Part shown: piece by piece, positions 42,306 through 51,295 of the stretch
How positions within the stretch are numbered: the stretch's first letter is position 1
Layout of the letters: each line of letters opens with the position of its first letter
From: Mycobacterium basiliense
Lineage (GTDB): Bacteria; Actinomycetota; Actinomycetes; Mycobacteriales; Mycobacteriaceae
Direction of reading: 5' to 3'
DNA length: 64,000 bases
NCBI RefSeq assembly: GCF_900292015.1
Contig: NZ_LR130759.1
Coordinates: 1,984,001 to 2,048,000 of the forward strand
Made by a program: the position numbers and the translations under genes
Notes under the pieces: generated by a model
Databases searched by the model: none
What the model was told of the DNA's origin: nothing
The model's input: the letters and a program-made list of their open reading frames with translations, nothing else

Positions 42306-43121
42306 GTGGCGGTTAGGGCGACTCAGCGTGGGCACTGGCGTGCCGCGCTGCAGCGCGGGTTGGATTTTCTCGGTGAGTGGTCCGATTTCGCCGCCCGAAG
42401 GATCAGCGCCGCCACCGACCCGCGGGCCAGGTTGCTTCGTCGGCGCCGCCGGGCGCTGCGGTGGGCCCTCATCTTCACCGCCGGGTGCGTGTTCTGGGGA
42501 TTGGTGACCGCGGTGCTGGCGGCCTGGGGCTGGTTCGCGTTGCTGCTACAGGTCACCGGGGCGATCGCGGTCGTGCAGGTTATTCCCGCGACGCTGTTGT
42601 TCTTTCGCTATCACTGGCTACGGTCCGAGCCGCTGCCGGCGCAGCGGCCGGCGAGCACCCGCCGCCTGCCGCCACCCGGTTCCGCAGCGCGACCGGCGAT
42701 GTCCGCGCTGGGCGCCTCCGAACGCGGGTTCTTCTCGCTGTTAGGCGTGATGGAACGGGGAGTCCTGCTGCCGCCAGCTGAAGTCCAGGAGTTGACGGAC
42801 GCGGCCAACCAGACCGCCTCGGCGATGGCGGCCACCGCCGCTGAGGTGGTGTCGATGGAGCGGGCCGCGCGGTACTCCGAATCATCCCGCTCTTACCTGG
42901 TGCCCACCATCAACGCCTTCACCGCGCAGCTGAGCGCCGGCGTACGCCAGTACAACGAAATGGTTACCGCTGCAGCGCAATTGGTTTCATCGGCTAATGG
43001 TGCCGCGGTCGGCGAGCCGGGGTCGCAACAGCGCTACCGCGACGAGCTGGTGGGCGCCACCGATCGTCTGGTCGGCTGGGCGCAGGCCTTCGATGAACTC
43101 GGCGGTCTGCCGCGCCGCTAG
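42306..43121 (+). CDS. pspM: PspM-like membrane protein (Rv2743c-like), 271 aa
   Basis: Two adjacent transmembrane segments (about residues 52-74 and 77-100: WALIFTAGCVFWGLV and ALLLQVTGAIAVVQVIPATLLFF), then a cytosolic helical domain. Anchors PspA at the membrane in M. tuberculosis. GTG start 15 bp after pspA. In H37Rv pspN (Rv2742c) follows; here ephG begins 42 bp later on the other strand, so pspN is absent. Confidence 0.88.
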   Translation: MAVRATQRGHWRAALQRGLDFLGEWSDFAARRISAATDPRARLLRRRRRALRWALIFTAGCVFWGLVTAVLAAWGWFALLLQVTGAIAVVQVIPATLLFFRYHWLRSEPLPAQRPASTRRLPPPGSAARPAMSALGASERGFFSLLGVMERGVLLPPAEVQELTDAANQTASAMAATAAEVVSMERAARYSESSRSYLVPTINAFTAQLSAGVRQYNEMVTAAAQLVSSANGAAVGEPGSQQRYRDELVGATDRLVGWAQAFDELGGLPRR

Positions 43122-43162
43122 TCGCCCGATCGCGACGCCCTGGTTCCCTGCATCTTCGGTTC

Positions 43163-43594
43163 CTACATCGTCGCCTTGAGCGACGGGATCGCCAGCGCGG
43201 CCAGCCCGCGTACCAACGCCTTGGTCATGTCGTAGAAGTCGAAATAGTCCCGCCACAGCGTGATGCGCCCGCCGTGGACTTCAAAAACGCCGCAGACCCA
43301 GAACTGAATGCGCAGCCGGCCCAAGATCAAGGCGTCGGTGCGTTCGGTGAGTACCGCGGCGCCGTCGGCGGCGGCGCGGTGGATCTTCACCGCAAACCCC
43401 ATGCGGCCGTCCATCCGCCGGAACAGCCGCATTGTTCGGCTGCGGCCGCGGATGGTTGGCAGTCCAACGTTCTGATACACGAGGTCGTCGTCCAACACCT
43501 CGTCTACGGTTTCGAAATCCGCGTCCTGCAGCGCGTTCAAGAACCGCTCGACCGTGCGGATGTTGTCGGTAGCTATCTGAGTCGGCTCGGTCAT
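43163..43594 (-). CDS. ephG: Limonene-1,2-epoxide hydrolase family protein EphG, 143 aa
   Basis: Small cone-shaped fold of the limonene epoxide hydrolase family: VERFLNALQDADFETVDEVLDDDLVYQNVG with the Tyr/Asn pair and later RTDAL ... FWVCGVFEV ... WRDYFDFYD, carrying the Asp-Arg-Asp catalytic triad. Rv2740 of M. tuberculosis hydrolyses sterol and fatty acid epoxides. ATG 43594 starts MTEPTQ; upstream reading is in the divergent glycosyltransferase. Slightly shorter (143 against 149). Confidence 0.92.
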   Translation of the reverse strand: MTEPTQIATDNIRTVERFLNALQDADFETVDEVLDDDLVYQNVGLPTIRGRSRTMRLFRRMDGRMGFAVKIHRAAADGAAVLTERTDALILGRLRIQFWVCGVFEVHGGRITLWRDYFDFYDMTKALVRGLAALAIPSLKATM

Positions 43595-43657
43595 GGTTGC
43601 CAGCGTAGGCGAGCATCGGCAAGAGCGACGGCCTAGCGCTGTGGCAGGGTAAGGCGG

Positions 43658-44824
43658 ATGCGCGTCGCCGTGGTTGCCGGGCCGGATCCGGGGCATTCGT
43701 TTCCCGCGATCGCGTTGTGCCGACGTTTTGCGAAGGCCGGCGACACACCGACGTTGTTCACCGGGGAGGAATGGACCTCGGCTGCCCGTGCCGCCGGGAT
43801 CGACGCGGTGGAGTTGGACGGCCTGGTGGCCGACGACGACGACCTGGACGCTGGGGCCAGAATCCATCGACGAGCCGCACGTATGGCGGTGCTCAATGTG
43901 CCCGCGCTACGCGATCTGGCGCCTGATCTGGTGGTCTCCGATGTGATCACCGCCGGCGGTGGCTTGGCCGCCGAGCTGCTGGATATTCCGTGGATCGAAC
44001 TCAACCCCCATCCGCTGTACCTGCCTTCGAAAGGTCTGCCACCGATTGGCAGCGGACTGGCACCAGGCACCGGCATCGGCGGCCGCCTGCGCGACGCCAC
44101 CATGCGAGCGCTGACGGCCAGGTCCTGGCGAGCGGGCCTGCGCCAACGCGCCGCGGTCCGGGCCGAGATCGGACTGCCGGCGCGCGATCCGGGGCCGCTG
44201 CGCCGGCTTATCGCCACGCTGCCGGCCTTGGAGGTGCCTCGTCCGGATTGGCCCGCCGAGGCCGTCGTGGTGGGGCCGCTGCACTTTGAGCCGACCGACC
44301 GGGTGCTCGAGATCCCACCGGGCTCGGGACCGGTGGTGGTCATAGCGCCATCCACCGCGTTGACGGGGACCATCGGACTGGCCGAATGCGCGCTGGAGTG
44401 CCTGGTGCCAGGGGACACGCTGCCACCGGGCGCGCGCCTAGTGGTCTCACGGCTGGGCGGTCAGGATCTGTGCGCGCGGCCCTGGGCGGTGGTCGGGCTG
44501 GGGCGTCAGTCCGAATTGTTGACGCACGCCGATCTGGTCGTCTGCGGCGGCGGTCATGGGATGGTGGCAAAGACGCTGCTAGCCGGGGTGCCACTGGTGG
44601 TGGTTCCCGGTGGCGGAGACCAGTGGGAGATGGCCAATCGGGTGGTGCGCCAGGGGAGCGCGCGGCTGATTCGTCCGCTCACCCACGACGCGCTGGTGGC
44701 CGCGGCCAACGAGGTGCTGTCGGTACCGAGATACCGGACGGCGGCGCAACGGGCCGCGGCCAGCATCGCCGGGGTCGCCGATCCGGTGCGGGTCTGCCAC
44801 GAAGCGCTCGCGCTGACGGGTTAG
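43658..44824 (+). CDS. Glycosyltransferase, MGT/UGT-like (Rv2739c-like), 388 aa
   Basis: GT-B fold: N-terminal GPDPGHSFPAIALCRRFAKAG acceptor domain and C-terminal ELLTHADLVVCGGGHGMVAKTLLAGVPLVVVPGGGDQWEMANRV, the sugar-nucleotide binding motif of GT1 enzymes (HG..., DQ). Length 388 equals Rv2739c. Acceptor unknown. Divergent from ephG with 63 bp between starts. Confidence 0.9.
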   Translation: MRVAVVAGPDPGHSFPAIALCRRFAKAGDTPTLFTGEEWTSAARAAGIDAVELDGLVADDDDLDAGARIHRRAARMAVLNVPALRDLAPDLVVSDVITAGGGLAAELLDIPWIELNPHPLYLPSKGLPPIGSGLAPGTGIGGRLRDATMRALTARSWRAGLRQRAAVRAEIGLPARDPGPLRRLIATLPALEVPRPDWPAEAVVVGPLHFEPTDRVLEIPPGSGPVVVIAPSTALTGTIGLAECALECLVPGDTLPPGARLVVSRLGGQDLCARPWAVVGLGRQSELLTHADLVVCGGGHGMVAKTLLAGVPLVVVPGGGDQWEMANRVVRQGSARLIRPLTHDALVAAANEVLSVPRYRTAAQRAAASIAGVADPVRVCHEALALTG

Positions 44825-44834
44825 CTTGCTGGGT

Positions 44835-45041
44835 ATGTTGGCTGGCGTGCGGTTGACGGAGTTCCACGAGCGGGTCACGCTGCGATTCGGGGTTGCCTAC
44901 GGTGCCTCGGTGCTGGTCGATCACGTGCTCAGCGGTTTTGACGGGCGTACCGCCGCTCAGGCGATCGAGGCTGGTGTTGAGCCCCGAGACGTGTGGCGCG
45001 CGCTGTGCGCCGACTTCGATGTCCCCCGCGATCAGTGGTGA
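44835..45041 (+). CDS. DUF3046 protein (Rv2738c-like), 68 aa
   Basis: VRLTEFHERVTLRFGVAYGASVLVDHVLSGFDGRTAAQAIEAGVEPRDVWRALCADFDVPRDQW without the first residues is the entire DUF3046 domain; the first four codons are weak. ATG 44835 gives 68 residues, as in H37Rv; GTG 44847 is possible. The domain is found next to recA in many actinobacteria. Function unknown. Confidence 0.88.
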   Translation: MLAGVRLTEFHERVTLRFGVAYGASVLVDHVLSGFDGRTAAQAIEAGVEPRDVWRALCADFDVPRDQW

Positions 45042-45057
45042 TGGCTGCCGGATACGG

Positions 45058-45104
45058 GAGTCTGCGCCGAGAACTCGAGAACGCTCCAGCCTGAGCACAG
45101 ACTC
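45058..45104. terminator. Inverted repeat between convergent DUF3046 and FhuF-like genes
   Basis: GAGTCTG at 45058-45064 pairs with CAGACTC at 45098-45104, enclosing a 33-base loop; partial pairing continues inwards (GCG/..GC). It fills the 68-bp convergent gap, suggesting a terminator-like hairpin, without a T-run. Confidence 0.4.
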
Positions 45105-45109
45105 GACGT

Positions 45110-45757
45110 TTAGAGCGGGCAATCGCCGCACTTGCCGCCGGCGGGCAGGCGATACCAGAGGCAGCAGCTGCGACGGCGAAAGGTCAGCTCCGGGCCGGTG
45201 ATCACCCCCGATCCGGCCAGGTCGCCGGTTTCCAGCAGGGCGTCGGTGATCTCGATGATTCGCGCGCGCAGGTCTGGTCGCGCCGAAACCAACATTCGCG
45301 ACGTTCCGACCAGCGCGGACGCGATGTTTCCTGTCAGCAGGCCGGGCGCCAGGTTCACCGGGAGACCGGCCGCCAACCGTTCCAGATGGTCCCGCACGAC
45401 TGCGCGGTAGAGCAGGTCCGGGGACAACGAGACGGGTTGTCCGACTGGCTTGGGCAGCCGCAGCTGCGCTGTGTTGTCGGCGCGCTGCAGATCGCTCAGG
45501 TCCGGAATGACGCCGTGTCCCACGACGCATGCCAGCACGGGGGACCATAGGCGGGCGGCATGGCCGAGGTGGACCAGGGAGGCGGCGATGCGCACCTGCG
45601 TGGTGCGGTAGCGCCGGACGGTCGCGTCGATCAAATCCGCGAATCCGGCGTGGTAGGACTGAGCGACCGGATGCCATCCTGCTTCGTCCCCACCCACGGC
45701 AAGGGCGAAAAAGCCACCGTAGGAGCGAATTTCGGCTAATTCGGCGGATATGTTCAT
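45110..45757 (-). CDS. FhuF-like siderophore-iron reductase, 215 aa
   Basis: The C-terminus RRRSCCLWYRLPAGGKCGDCPL has the CC-x(n)-CxxC cluster motif of FhuF-type 2Fe-2S ferric reductases; the preceding VSLSPDLLYRAVVRDHLERLAAGL and GLLTGNIASALVGTSRML match the body of the family. Such proteins reduce ferric siderophores in the cytoplasm. ATG 45757 is used; GTG 45784 is an alternative. It is divergent from recA. In H37Rv this position has only a very short Cys-rich fragment as I recall (Rv2737A), so this window seems to hold the intact gene. Confidence 0.78.
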   Translation of the reverse strand: MNISAELAEIRSYGGFFALAVGGDEAGWHPVAQSYHAGFADLIDATVRRYRTTQVRIAASLVHLGHAARLWSPVLACVVGHGVIPDLSDLQRADNTAQLRLPKPVGQPVSLSPDLLYRAVVRDHLERLAAGLPVNLAPGLLTGNIASALVGTSRMLVSARPDLRARIIEITDALLETGDLAGSGVITGPELTFRRRSCCLWYRLPAGGKCGDCPL

Positions 45758-45805
45758 CTGGTCATCGGTAGCCGATACTGCCACACGCGGCGTGTCGAAG
45801 TTGAA

Positions 45806-45821
45806 TCGAACAAGTGTTCGT
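45806..45821 (+). promoter_or_regulatory. LexA (SOS) box of recA
   Basis: TCGAACAAGTGTTCGT, one mismatch (last base) from TCGAAC-N4-GTTCGA. It is 106 bp upstream of the recA ATG and 49 bp upstream of the FhuF-like ATG on the other strand, so LexA could affect both. Confidence 0.9.
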
Positions 45822-45850
45822 CTACTGTGGTGATCATTCGGAGACCCGAT

Positions 45851-45873
45851 TTGTCGGTGGCCTTCTCTAGTGT
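45851..45873 (+). promoter_or_regulatory. LexA-independent DNA-damage promoter (RecA-NDp / PafBC type)
   Basis: TTGTCGGTG (45851-45859), spacer of exactly 8, TAGTGT (45868-45873): matches the mycobacterial motif tTGTCRgtg-N8-TAnnnT recognised with PafBC. It lies 53 bp before the recA ATG. recA therefore carries both damage-response signals. Confidence 0.88.
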
Positions 45874-45926
45874 CACGGCCAACCGACCGAGACCGGTCAT
45901 CGAACACCGACTACAGGAGAGGCACC

Positions 45927-46979
45927 ATGACGCAAGCCCCTGACCGCGAGAAGGCGCTCGAACTGGCAATGGCCCAGATCGAGAAGAGTTACGGCAAAGG
46001 CTCGGTGATGCGCCTGGGCGACGAAGTGCGGCAGCCGATCTCGGTCATTCCGACCGGGTCCATCGCACTGGACGTGGCGCTAGGCATCGGCGGTCTGCCG
46101 CGAGGCCGGGTGATAGAGATTTACGGCCCGGAATCCTCGGGTAAGACCACCGTGGCACTGCATGCCGTGGCTAACGCCCAGGCCGCTGGGGGTGTCGCGG
46201 CGTTCATCGATGCCGAGCATGCGCTGGATCCGGAGTATGCCAAGAAGCTCGGTGTCGACACCGATTCCCTTCTGGTAAGCCAGCCGGACACCGGTGAACA
46301 GGCGCTTGAGATCGCCGACATGCTGATCCGCTCGGGTGCGCTGGACATCGTGGTGATCGACTCGGTGGCCGCACTGGTGCCGCGCGCGGAACTTGAAGGC
46401 GAGATGGGGGACAGCCATGTCGGTCTGCAGGCTCGGCTGATGAGTCAGGCGTTGCGGAAAATGACTGGTGCATTGAACAACTCGGGAACCACAGCGATCT
46501 TCATCAACCAGCTCCGCGAAAAGATCGGGGTGATGTTCGGTTCGCCCGAAACGACGACCGGCGGTAAGGCGCTGAAGTTCTACGCGTCGGTGCGTATGGA
46601 CGTGCGGCGGATCGAGACGCTCAAGGACGGCACCAATGCGGTGGGTAACCGCACCCGGGTCAAGATCGTCAAGAACAAGGTGTCGCCGCCGTTCAAACAG
46701 GCCGAATTCGACATTCTTTATGGCAGAGGTATCAGCAGGGAAGGCTCGCTGATCGATATGGGCGTGGATCAGGGCTTTATCCGCAAGGCCGGTGCCTGGT
46801 TCACCTACGAAGGTGAGCAGCTCGGCCAGGGTAAGGAGAACGCCCGCAACTTCCTGCTGGAGAATGCCGATGTGGCTCATGAGATCGAGAAAAAGATCAA
46901 GGAAAAGCTCGGTATTGGTGCGGTGGTGACCGACGACCAGTCAAATGACAGCGCCCTGCCCGCCCCCGTCGACTTCTGA
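45927..46979 (+). CDS. recA: Recombinase RecA without intein, 350 aa
   Basis: Walker [12 protein letters not shown] near residue 67, Walker [12 protein letters not shown]2 loop and the C-terminal acidic tail; full extein length of 350. AGGAGAGG at 45915-45922 fixes ATG 45927. At the M. tuberculosis intein site (after Lys-251) the sequence is [14 protein letters not shown]: no intein, and the following residue is Val where the M. tuberculosis extein has Cys. Drives strand exchange and LexA self-cleavage. recX overlaps its 3' end. Confidence 0.98.
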   Translation: MTQAPDREKALELAMAQIEKSYGKGSVMRLGDEVRQPISVIPTGSIALDVALGIGGLPRGRVIEIYGPESSGKTTVALHAVANAQAAGGVAAFIDAEHALDPEYAKKLGVDTDSLLVSQPDTGEQALEIADMLIRSGALDIVVIDSVAALVPRAELEGEMGDSHVGLQARLMSQALRKMTGALNNSGTTAIFINQLREKIGVMFGSPETTTGGKALKFYASVRMDVRRIETLKDGTNAVGNRTRVKIVKNKVSPPFKQAEFDILYGRGISREGSLIDMGVDQGFIRKAGAWFTYEGEQLGQGKENARNFLLENADVAHEIEKKIKEKLGIGAVVTDDQSNDSALPAPVDF

Positions 46980-47466
46980 GCCGTCTCGCGAAGAGCGGGC
47001 GCGGGCGCTGTGCCTGCGCCTGCTCACCGCGCGATCGCGGACCCGGGCCGAGTTGGCCGGCCAGCTGGCGAAACGGGGATATCCCGACGACATCAGCAAC
47101 CGGGTACTGGATCGGCTGGCCTCGGTCGGTCTGGTGGATGACACCGATTTCGCCGAAAACTGGGTGCAAACCCGGCGGGCAAACTCGGGAAAAAGCAAGC
47201 GCGCATTGGCTGCCGAGCTGCACAACAAGGGCGTCGACAACGACGTCATCACCGAGGTGCTGGCCGGGATCGATGCCGGGGCCGAGCGGGCGCGGGCCGA
47301 GCAGCTGGTTCGCGCCAGGTTGCGGCGGGAGGCGCTGACCGAGGATGACACGCGAGTGATTCGCAAACTGGTGGCCATGCTGGCCCGGCGCGGCTACGGC
47401 CAAACGGTGGCATGCGAGGTCGCCCTCGCCGAGCTGGCCACCGAACGGGAGCGTCGGCGAGTCTAG
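46945..47466 (+). CDS. recX: RecA regulator RecX, 173 aa
   Basis: Tandem three-helix repeats: [88 protein letters not shown]. Binds RecA filaments and inhibits them. ATG 46945 overlaps recA by 35 bp, the usual arrangement in mycobacteria, so it is translationally coupled. Confidence 0.95.
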   Translation: MTAPCPPPSTSEPSREERARALCLRLLTARSRTRAELAGQLAKRGYPDDISNRVLDRLASVGLVDDTDFAENWVQTRRANSGKSKRALAAELHNKGVDNDVITEVLAGIDAGAERARAEQLVRARLRREALTEDDTRVIRKLVAMLARRGYGQTVACEVALAELATERERRRV

Positions 47467-47510
47467 CTGCTGGTTAATCCGGTGGCACTCGGGCGCCGTA
47501 CCATGGCCCC

Positions 47511-49106
47511 GTGACTTCGATGGTGACCGCCAGCGCCCAGGCCGCTGCTGGGGATACTTCGTCGGCCGTGCGCACCTATCAGGTCCGCACCTACGGCTGT
47601 CAAATGAATGTCCACGATTCCGAACGGTTGGCCGGACTGCTCGAAGCCGCGGGCTACCAGCGTGCGGCCGAGGGCTCAGCCATCGGAGACGCCGACGTGG
47701 TGGTCTTCAACACCTGCGCTGTGCGCGAGAACGCCGACAACAAGCTGTACGGCAACCTCAGTCATTTGGCTCCGCGCAAACGCACGAACCCGAATATGCA
47801 GATCGCCGTCGGTGGTTGCCTCGCCCAGAAGGACCGGGACGCGGTGCTGCGCAAGGCCCCGTGGGTGGACGTGGTGTTCGGCACGCACAACCTCGGGTCG
47901 CTGCCCACGCTGCTGGACCGGGCGCGGCACAACCGGGTTGCCCAGGTGGAAATCGCCGAAGCGCTGCAGCAATTCCCGTCCTCGCTGCCGAGCGCCCGTG
48001 AATCCGCATATGCGGCTTGGGTTTCCATCTCGGTTGGCTGCAACAACACATGTACTTTTTGCATCGTTCCGTCGCTGCGCGGCAAGGAGATCGACCGCAA
48101 TCCGGCTGACGTGGTGGCCGAAGTCCGGTCTCTGGTGGATGCCGGTGTACTCGAAGTCACTCTGTTGGGTCAAAACGTCAACGCCTACGGGGTCTCGTTC
48201 GCCGATCCGGCGTTGCCCCGCAACAAAGGCGCCTTCGCGGAGCTGCTACGGGCCTGCGGAGACATCGACGGCCTGGAGCGCGTGCGCTTCACCTCCCCGC
48301 ATCCGGCAGAGTTCACCGACGATGTCATTGAGGCGATGGCGCAGACACCCAACATTTGCCCCGCCCTGCACATGCCGCTGCAATCCGGGTCGGACCGGAT
48401 ACTGCGCGCGATGCGGAGGTCCTACCGGGCCGAGCGCTACCTCGGCATCATCGAGAGAGTCCGAGCCGCCATGCCGCATGCGGCCATCACCACCGATTTG
48501 ATCGTCGGTTTTCCGGGGGAAACCGAGGAGGACTTCGCGGCCACCCTTGACGTGGTGCGCCAGGCCAGGTTCGCGGCCGCGTTCACCTTCCAGTACTCCA
48601 AGCGTCCCGGAACACCGGCCGCCGAACTGACAGCGCAGCTGCCGAAATCCGTTGTGCAGGAACGGTATGAGCGGTTGGTTGAGCTACAGGAGCAAATCTC
48701 CCTCGACGGCAACCGAGCCCTCGTCGGACAGACCGTCGAGTTGCTGGTCGCCACCGGCGAAGGGCGCAAAGACTCCCGTACATCGCGCATGAGCGGGCGG
48801 GCGCGCGACGGACGGCTGGTCCATTTCAGGGCCGAGGATCAGGGTGCCGACCGGCGGGTGCATCCCGGCGACATTATCACCGCGGTGATCACCGACGCCG
48901 CCCCGCACCATCTCATCGCCGACGCCGGGATACTGACCCACCGCCGCACTCGCGCGGGTGACGCATACGCGTCCGGGCAGAATGCTCGGGGAGTCGGTTT
49001 GGGAATGCCCGGTGTCGGGCGCGCTACCGTTGCCGCCGAAGCGGTCGCGTGCGGCGCGGGATGCGGTATCGGCGGCCCGGTTGACCGGCACGCCCACGCA
49101 GAATGA
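47511..49106 (+). CDS. miaB: tRNA-2-methylthio-N6-dimethylallyladenosine synthase MiaB, 531 aa
   Basis: N-terminal UPF0004 domain with three cluster cysteines ([31 protein letters not shown]); radical SAM CxxxCxxC as [19 protein letters not shown]-terminal TRAM domain ([19 protein letters not shown] ... [19 protein letters not shown]). Methylthiolates i6A37 of tRNA, after MiaA (56666). GTG start 44 bp after recX; the variable, low-complexity 60-residue tail is longer than in many homologues. H37Rv genes Rv2735c and Rv2734 are absent between. Confidence 0.95.
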   Translation: MTSMVTASAQAAAGDTSSAVRTYQVRTYGCQMNVHDSERLAGLLEAAGYQRAAEGSAIGDADVVVFNTCAVRENADNKLYGNLSHLAPRKRTNPNMQIAVGGCLAQKDRDAVLRKAPWVDVVFGTHNLGSLPTLLDRARHNRVAQVEIAEALQQFPSSLPSARESAYAAWVSISVGCNNTCTFCIVPSLRGKEIDRNPADVVAEVRSLVDAGVLEVTLLGQNVNAYGVSFADPALPRNKGAFAELLRACGDIDGLERVRFTSPHPAEFTDDVIEAMAQTPNICPALHMPLQSGSDRILRAMRRSYRAERYLGIIERVRAAMPHAAITTDLIVGFPGETEEDFAATLDVVRQARFAAAFTFQYSKRPGTPAAELTAQLPKSVVQERYERLVELQEQISLDGNRALVGQTVELLVATGEGRKDSRTSRMSGRARDGRLVHFRAEDQGADRRVHPGDIITAVITDAAPHHLIADAGILTHRRTRAGDAYASGQNARGVGLGMPGVGRATVAAEAVACGAGCGIGGPVDRHAHAE

Positions 49107-49717
49107 ATGGAGAAGCTGAGGTGGCGGATTTCGACGCCTACCGGACCGAAATCGAAGCGGCAGAACGTCGTGTTGCTCGCGAGATAGATCCGGGCGCAAG
49201 AGCGCTCGTCGTGGCGATTCTGGTGTTTATTCTGCTGGGATCCTTCATCTTGCCGCACACCGGCGACGTGCGGGGGTGGGACGTGCTGTTCAGCAGCCAC
49301 GATGCCGCGGCCGCAGCGGTCGCACTGCCCTCGCGGGTCTTCGCCTGGCTGGCGTTGGTGTTCGGCGTCGGTTTGTCGATGCTGGCGCTGCTGACCCGGC
49401 GCTGGGCGTTGGCCTGGTTGGCCCTGGCGGGTTCGGCGTTGGCGAGTGGCACCGGACTGTTGGCCGTGTGGTCGCGTCAGACCGTGGCAGCGGGTCATCC
49501 CGGGCCCGGGATCGGGCTCATTGTGTCGTGGGTGACGGTGATGTTATTGACGTTTCACTGGGCGCGAGTGGTGTGGCAACGCACCGTAGTGCAACTTGCC
49601 GCCGAGGAGCAGCGTCGCCGCCTGGCCGCAGAACAGCAGTCCAAATCGTTGTTGGACACCTTGGGCGACACCGAGGAACCGCGCAACGGAACCGCCGCCG
49701 GCAACGGTGATCGCTAG
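49103..49717 (+). CDS. Membrane protein (Rv2732c-like), 204 aa
   Basis: Four hydrophobic segments (about residues 33-53, 74-97, 99-120, 131-155) after an acidic N-terminus; C-terminal charged helix [19 protein letters not shown] 49103 overlaps the miaB stop. No known domain. Ends tail to tail with the DUF349 gene with a 4-bp CTAG overlap. Confidence 0.88.
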   Translation: MNGEAEVADFDAYRTEIEAAERRVAREIDPGARALVVAILVFILLGSFILPHTGDVRGWDVLFSSHDAAAAAVALPSRVFAWLALVFGVGLSMLALLTRRWALAWLALAGSALASGTGLLAVWSRQTVAAGHPGPGIGLIVSWVTVMLLTFHWARVVWQRTVVQLAAEEQRRRLAAEQQSKSLLDTLGDTEEPRNGTAAGNGDR

Positions 49718-51066
49718 GACCTGCGGGTCAACGCGTCAGCGGCCGCCGCTGCCCACTGGCGCCACTGCTCGGCGTTCGCCCTGGCTTCCTCGGCTTCCTT
49801 GACCTTTCCGGCCGCAGCCGCCTTTTCGGCCTGCTGTTCGAACTGCGCAACACGAGCGCGGAACTGCTCCGCGCGGGCCTGCGCCTGCGGATCGGTCCAA
49901 TCGGCTTCGCCGGCCTCGCGGACCTTCTTCTCTACCGCGCGCAGCCGGCGCTCCAATTCCGCGGAGCGCTCCCGTGGCACTCGGCCGATTGCCTCCCACT
50001 TGTCAGCGATCGTGCGCAGCGCGGCTCGGGCGGCGTCGTGATTGGTGGTGTCGAGCTTTTCCGCTTCGGCCAGCAGGGCCTCTTTTGCGACAGCATTGGC
50101 GTGCAACTCGGCGTCTCTTTCTGCCGTCGCGGCGTTGCGCGCGGTGAAGAAGGAATCCTGCGCAGCCTTGAACCGACGCCACAAGGCGTCGTCGACGTCC
50201 TTGCTCGCTCGCCCCGCCGCCTTCCATTCGGTGAGCAGATTGCGGAATTCGGCGCTGGTGGCGCTCCAGTCCGTCGAATCGGACAACTCTTCCGCCCGCT
50301 CGCAGAGCCGTTCTTTGGACTGCCGGACACTCGATCGTTCCCGGTCCAACTCGGCGAAGTGCGATCCGCGGCGCCGGTTAAACGTTTCCCGGGCGGCGGA
50401 GTAGCGCTTCCACAGCGCGTCATCGACTTTGCGGTCTAGACCGGTGATGGTCTTCCACTCGTCGAGGATCGCCCGCAGACGGTCGCCGGTGAGCTTCCAC
50501 TGGGTGGAGTCGGCGGCCAGCTCCTCGGCTTCGGCCGCCAGCGCCTCCTTGCGTGCGGTCTGCGTGGCTCGGTGCTCGTCGCGCTTGGAGCGCTCGGCGG
50601 TAGCCACGGCATCGGCGTGCTGCTGAAGGCTGGCCAACCGTCCCGCGAGCGCATCGACATCGCCCAGCACGCATGCCGTCGGCAATGTCTCGGCCAGTGC
50701 TATCGCGTTTGCTTTGATCTTGCGAGCATCCCCGCTGCCCGAGGTCAGCCGCTCCTCCAGCAGCGTGATCTCGGTGCTCAGGTCATCGAATCTCCTGCCG
50801 AAATGGGCGAACGCGGCCTCGGGATCGCCGGCCTGCCAGGAGCCGACGCTGCGCTCGCCGGCCGCGGTGATCAGCCATACCGTGCCATCATCGTCGACAC
50901 GTCCGAACTGGTGTGGGTCGCTGTGTGGCGGCGGCACCAACGGATGCACCGTCGGCCGTTGCATCGGACGCGGGCCAGGTCGTGGTCCCGGACGTGGCAC
51001 GGGCCCCGGGGACGGGCCCGGAACCGATGGGTGCGGATCGTTGCTGCGGGGCTCGTCAGCAGTCAT
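49714..51066 (-). CDS. DUF349 repeat protein (Rv2731-like), 450 aa
   Basis: Pro/Arg-rich N-terminal 60 residues, then several DUF349 repeats of about 70 residues, each with a W-KxxTG/xGR core: [86 protein letters not shown]. All-helical, probably coiled coil. Length 450 equals Rv2731. Function unknown, though it is conserved in actinobacteria. Start ATG 51066, preceded by an AGGTGA site. Confidence 0.9.
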   Translation of the reverse strand: MTADEPRSNDPHPSVPGPSPGPVPRPGPRPGPRPMQRPTVHPLVPPPHSDPHQFGRVDDDGTVWLITAAGERSVGSWQAGDPEAAFAHFGRRFDDLSTEITLLEERLTSGSGDARKIKANAIALAETLPTACVLGDVDALAGRLASLQQHADAVATAERSKRDEHRATQTARKEALAAEAEELAADSTQWKLTGDRLRAILDEWKTITGLDRKVDDALWKRYSAARETFNRRRGSHFAELDRERSSVRQSKERLCERAEELSDSTDWSATSAEFRNLLTEWKAAGRASKDVDDALWRRFKAAQDSFFTARNAATAERDAELHANAVAKEALLAEAEKLDTTNHDAARAALRTIADKWEAIGRVPRERSAELERRLRAVEKKVREAGEADWTDPQAQARAEQFRARVAQFEQQAEKAAAAGKVKEAEEARANAEQWRQWAAAAADALTRRS

Positions 51067-51295
51067 AAGGTCGTCACCTACCCTTTGCACCCTTCCGCAC
51101 GGTCCGTATCCCGCGCGCCTGCCGCGCGAAGCGACACCTCCGCGGTCGGCAGTTGTCGGTTGGCGGCCCTGCCGCCATCGGGAACTGCCGACCGCTTCCA
51201 ACAGTATTGAAGCAGCTTGTCAGGCGGTACGCCGCCACCTTACGTCGGTGTTGGTGTTCTGCCCGCCTGCACAGCTTCACAAACCCGGCCGGCTA

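Noticed and set aside
44679..45677. Long minus-strand frame of 332 codons opposite glycosyltransferase and FhuF-like genes
   Set aside because: Arg/Pro-rich composition and full overlap with recognised genes show it is a GC-driven shadow frame.
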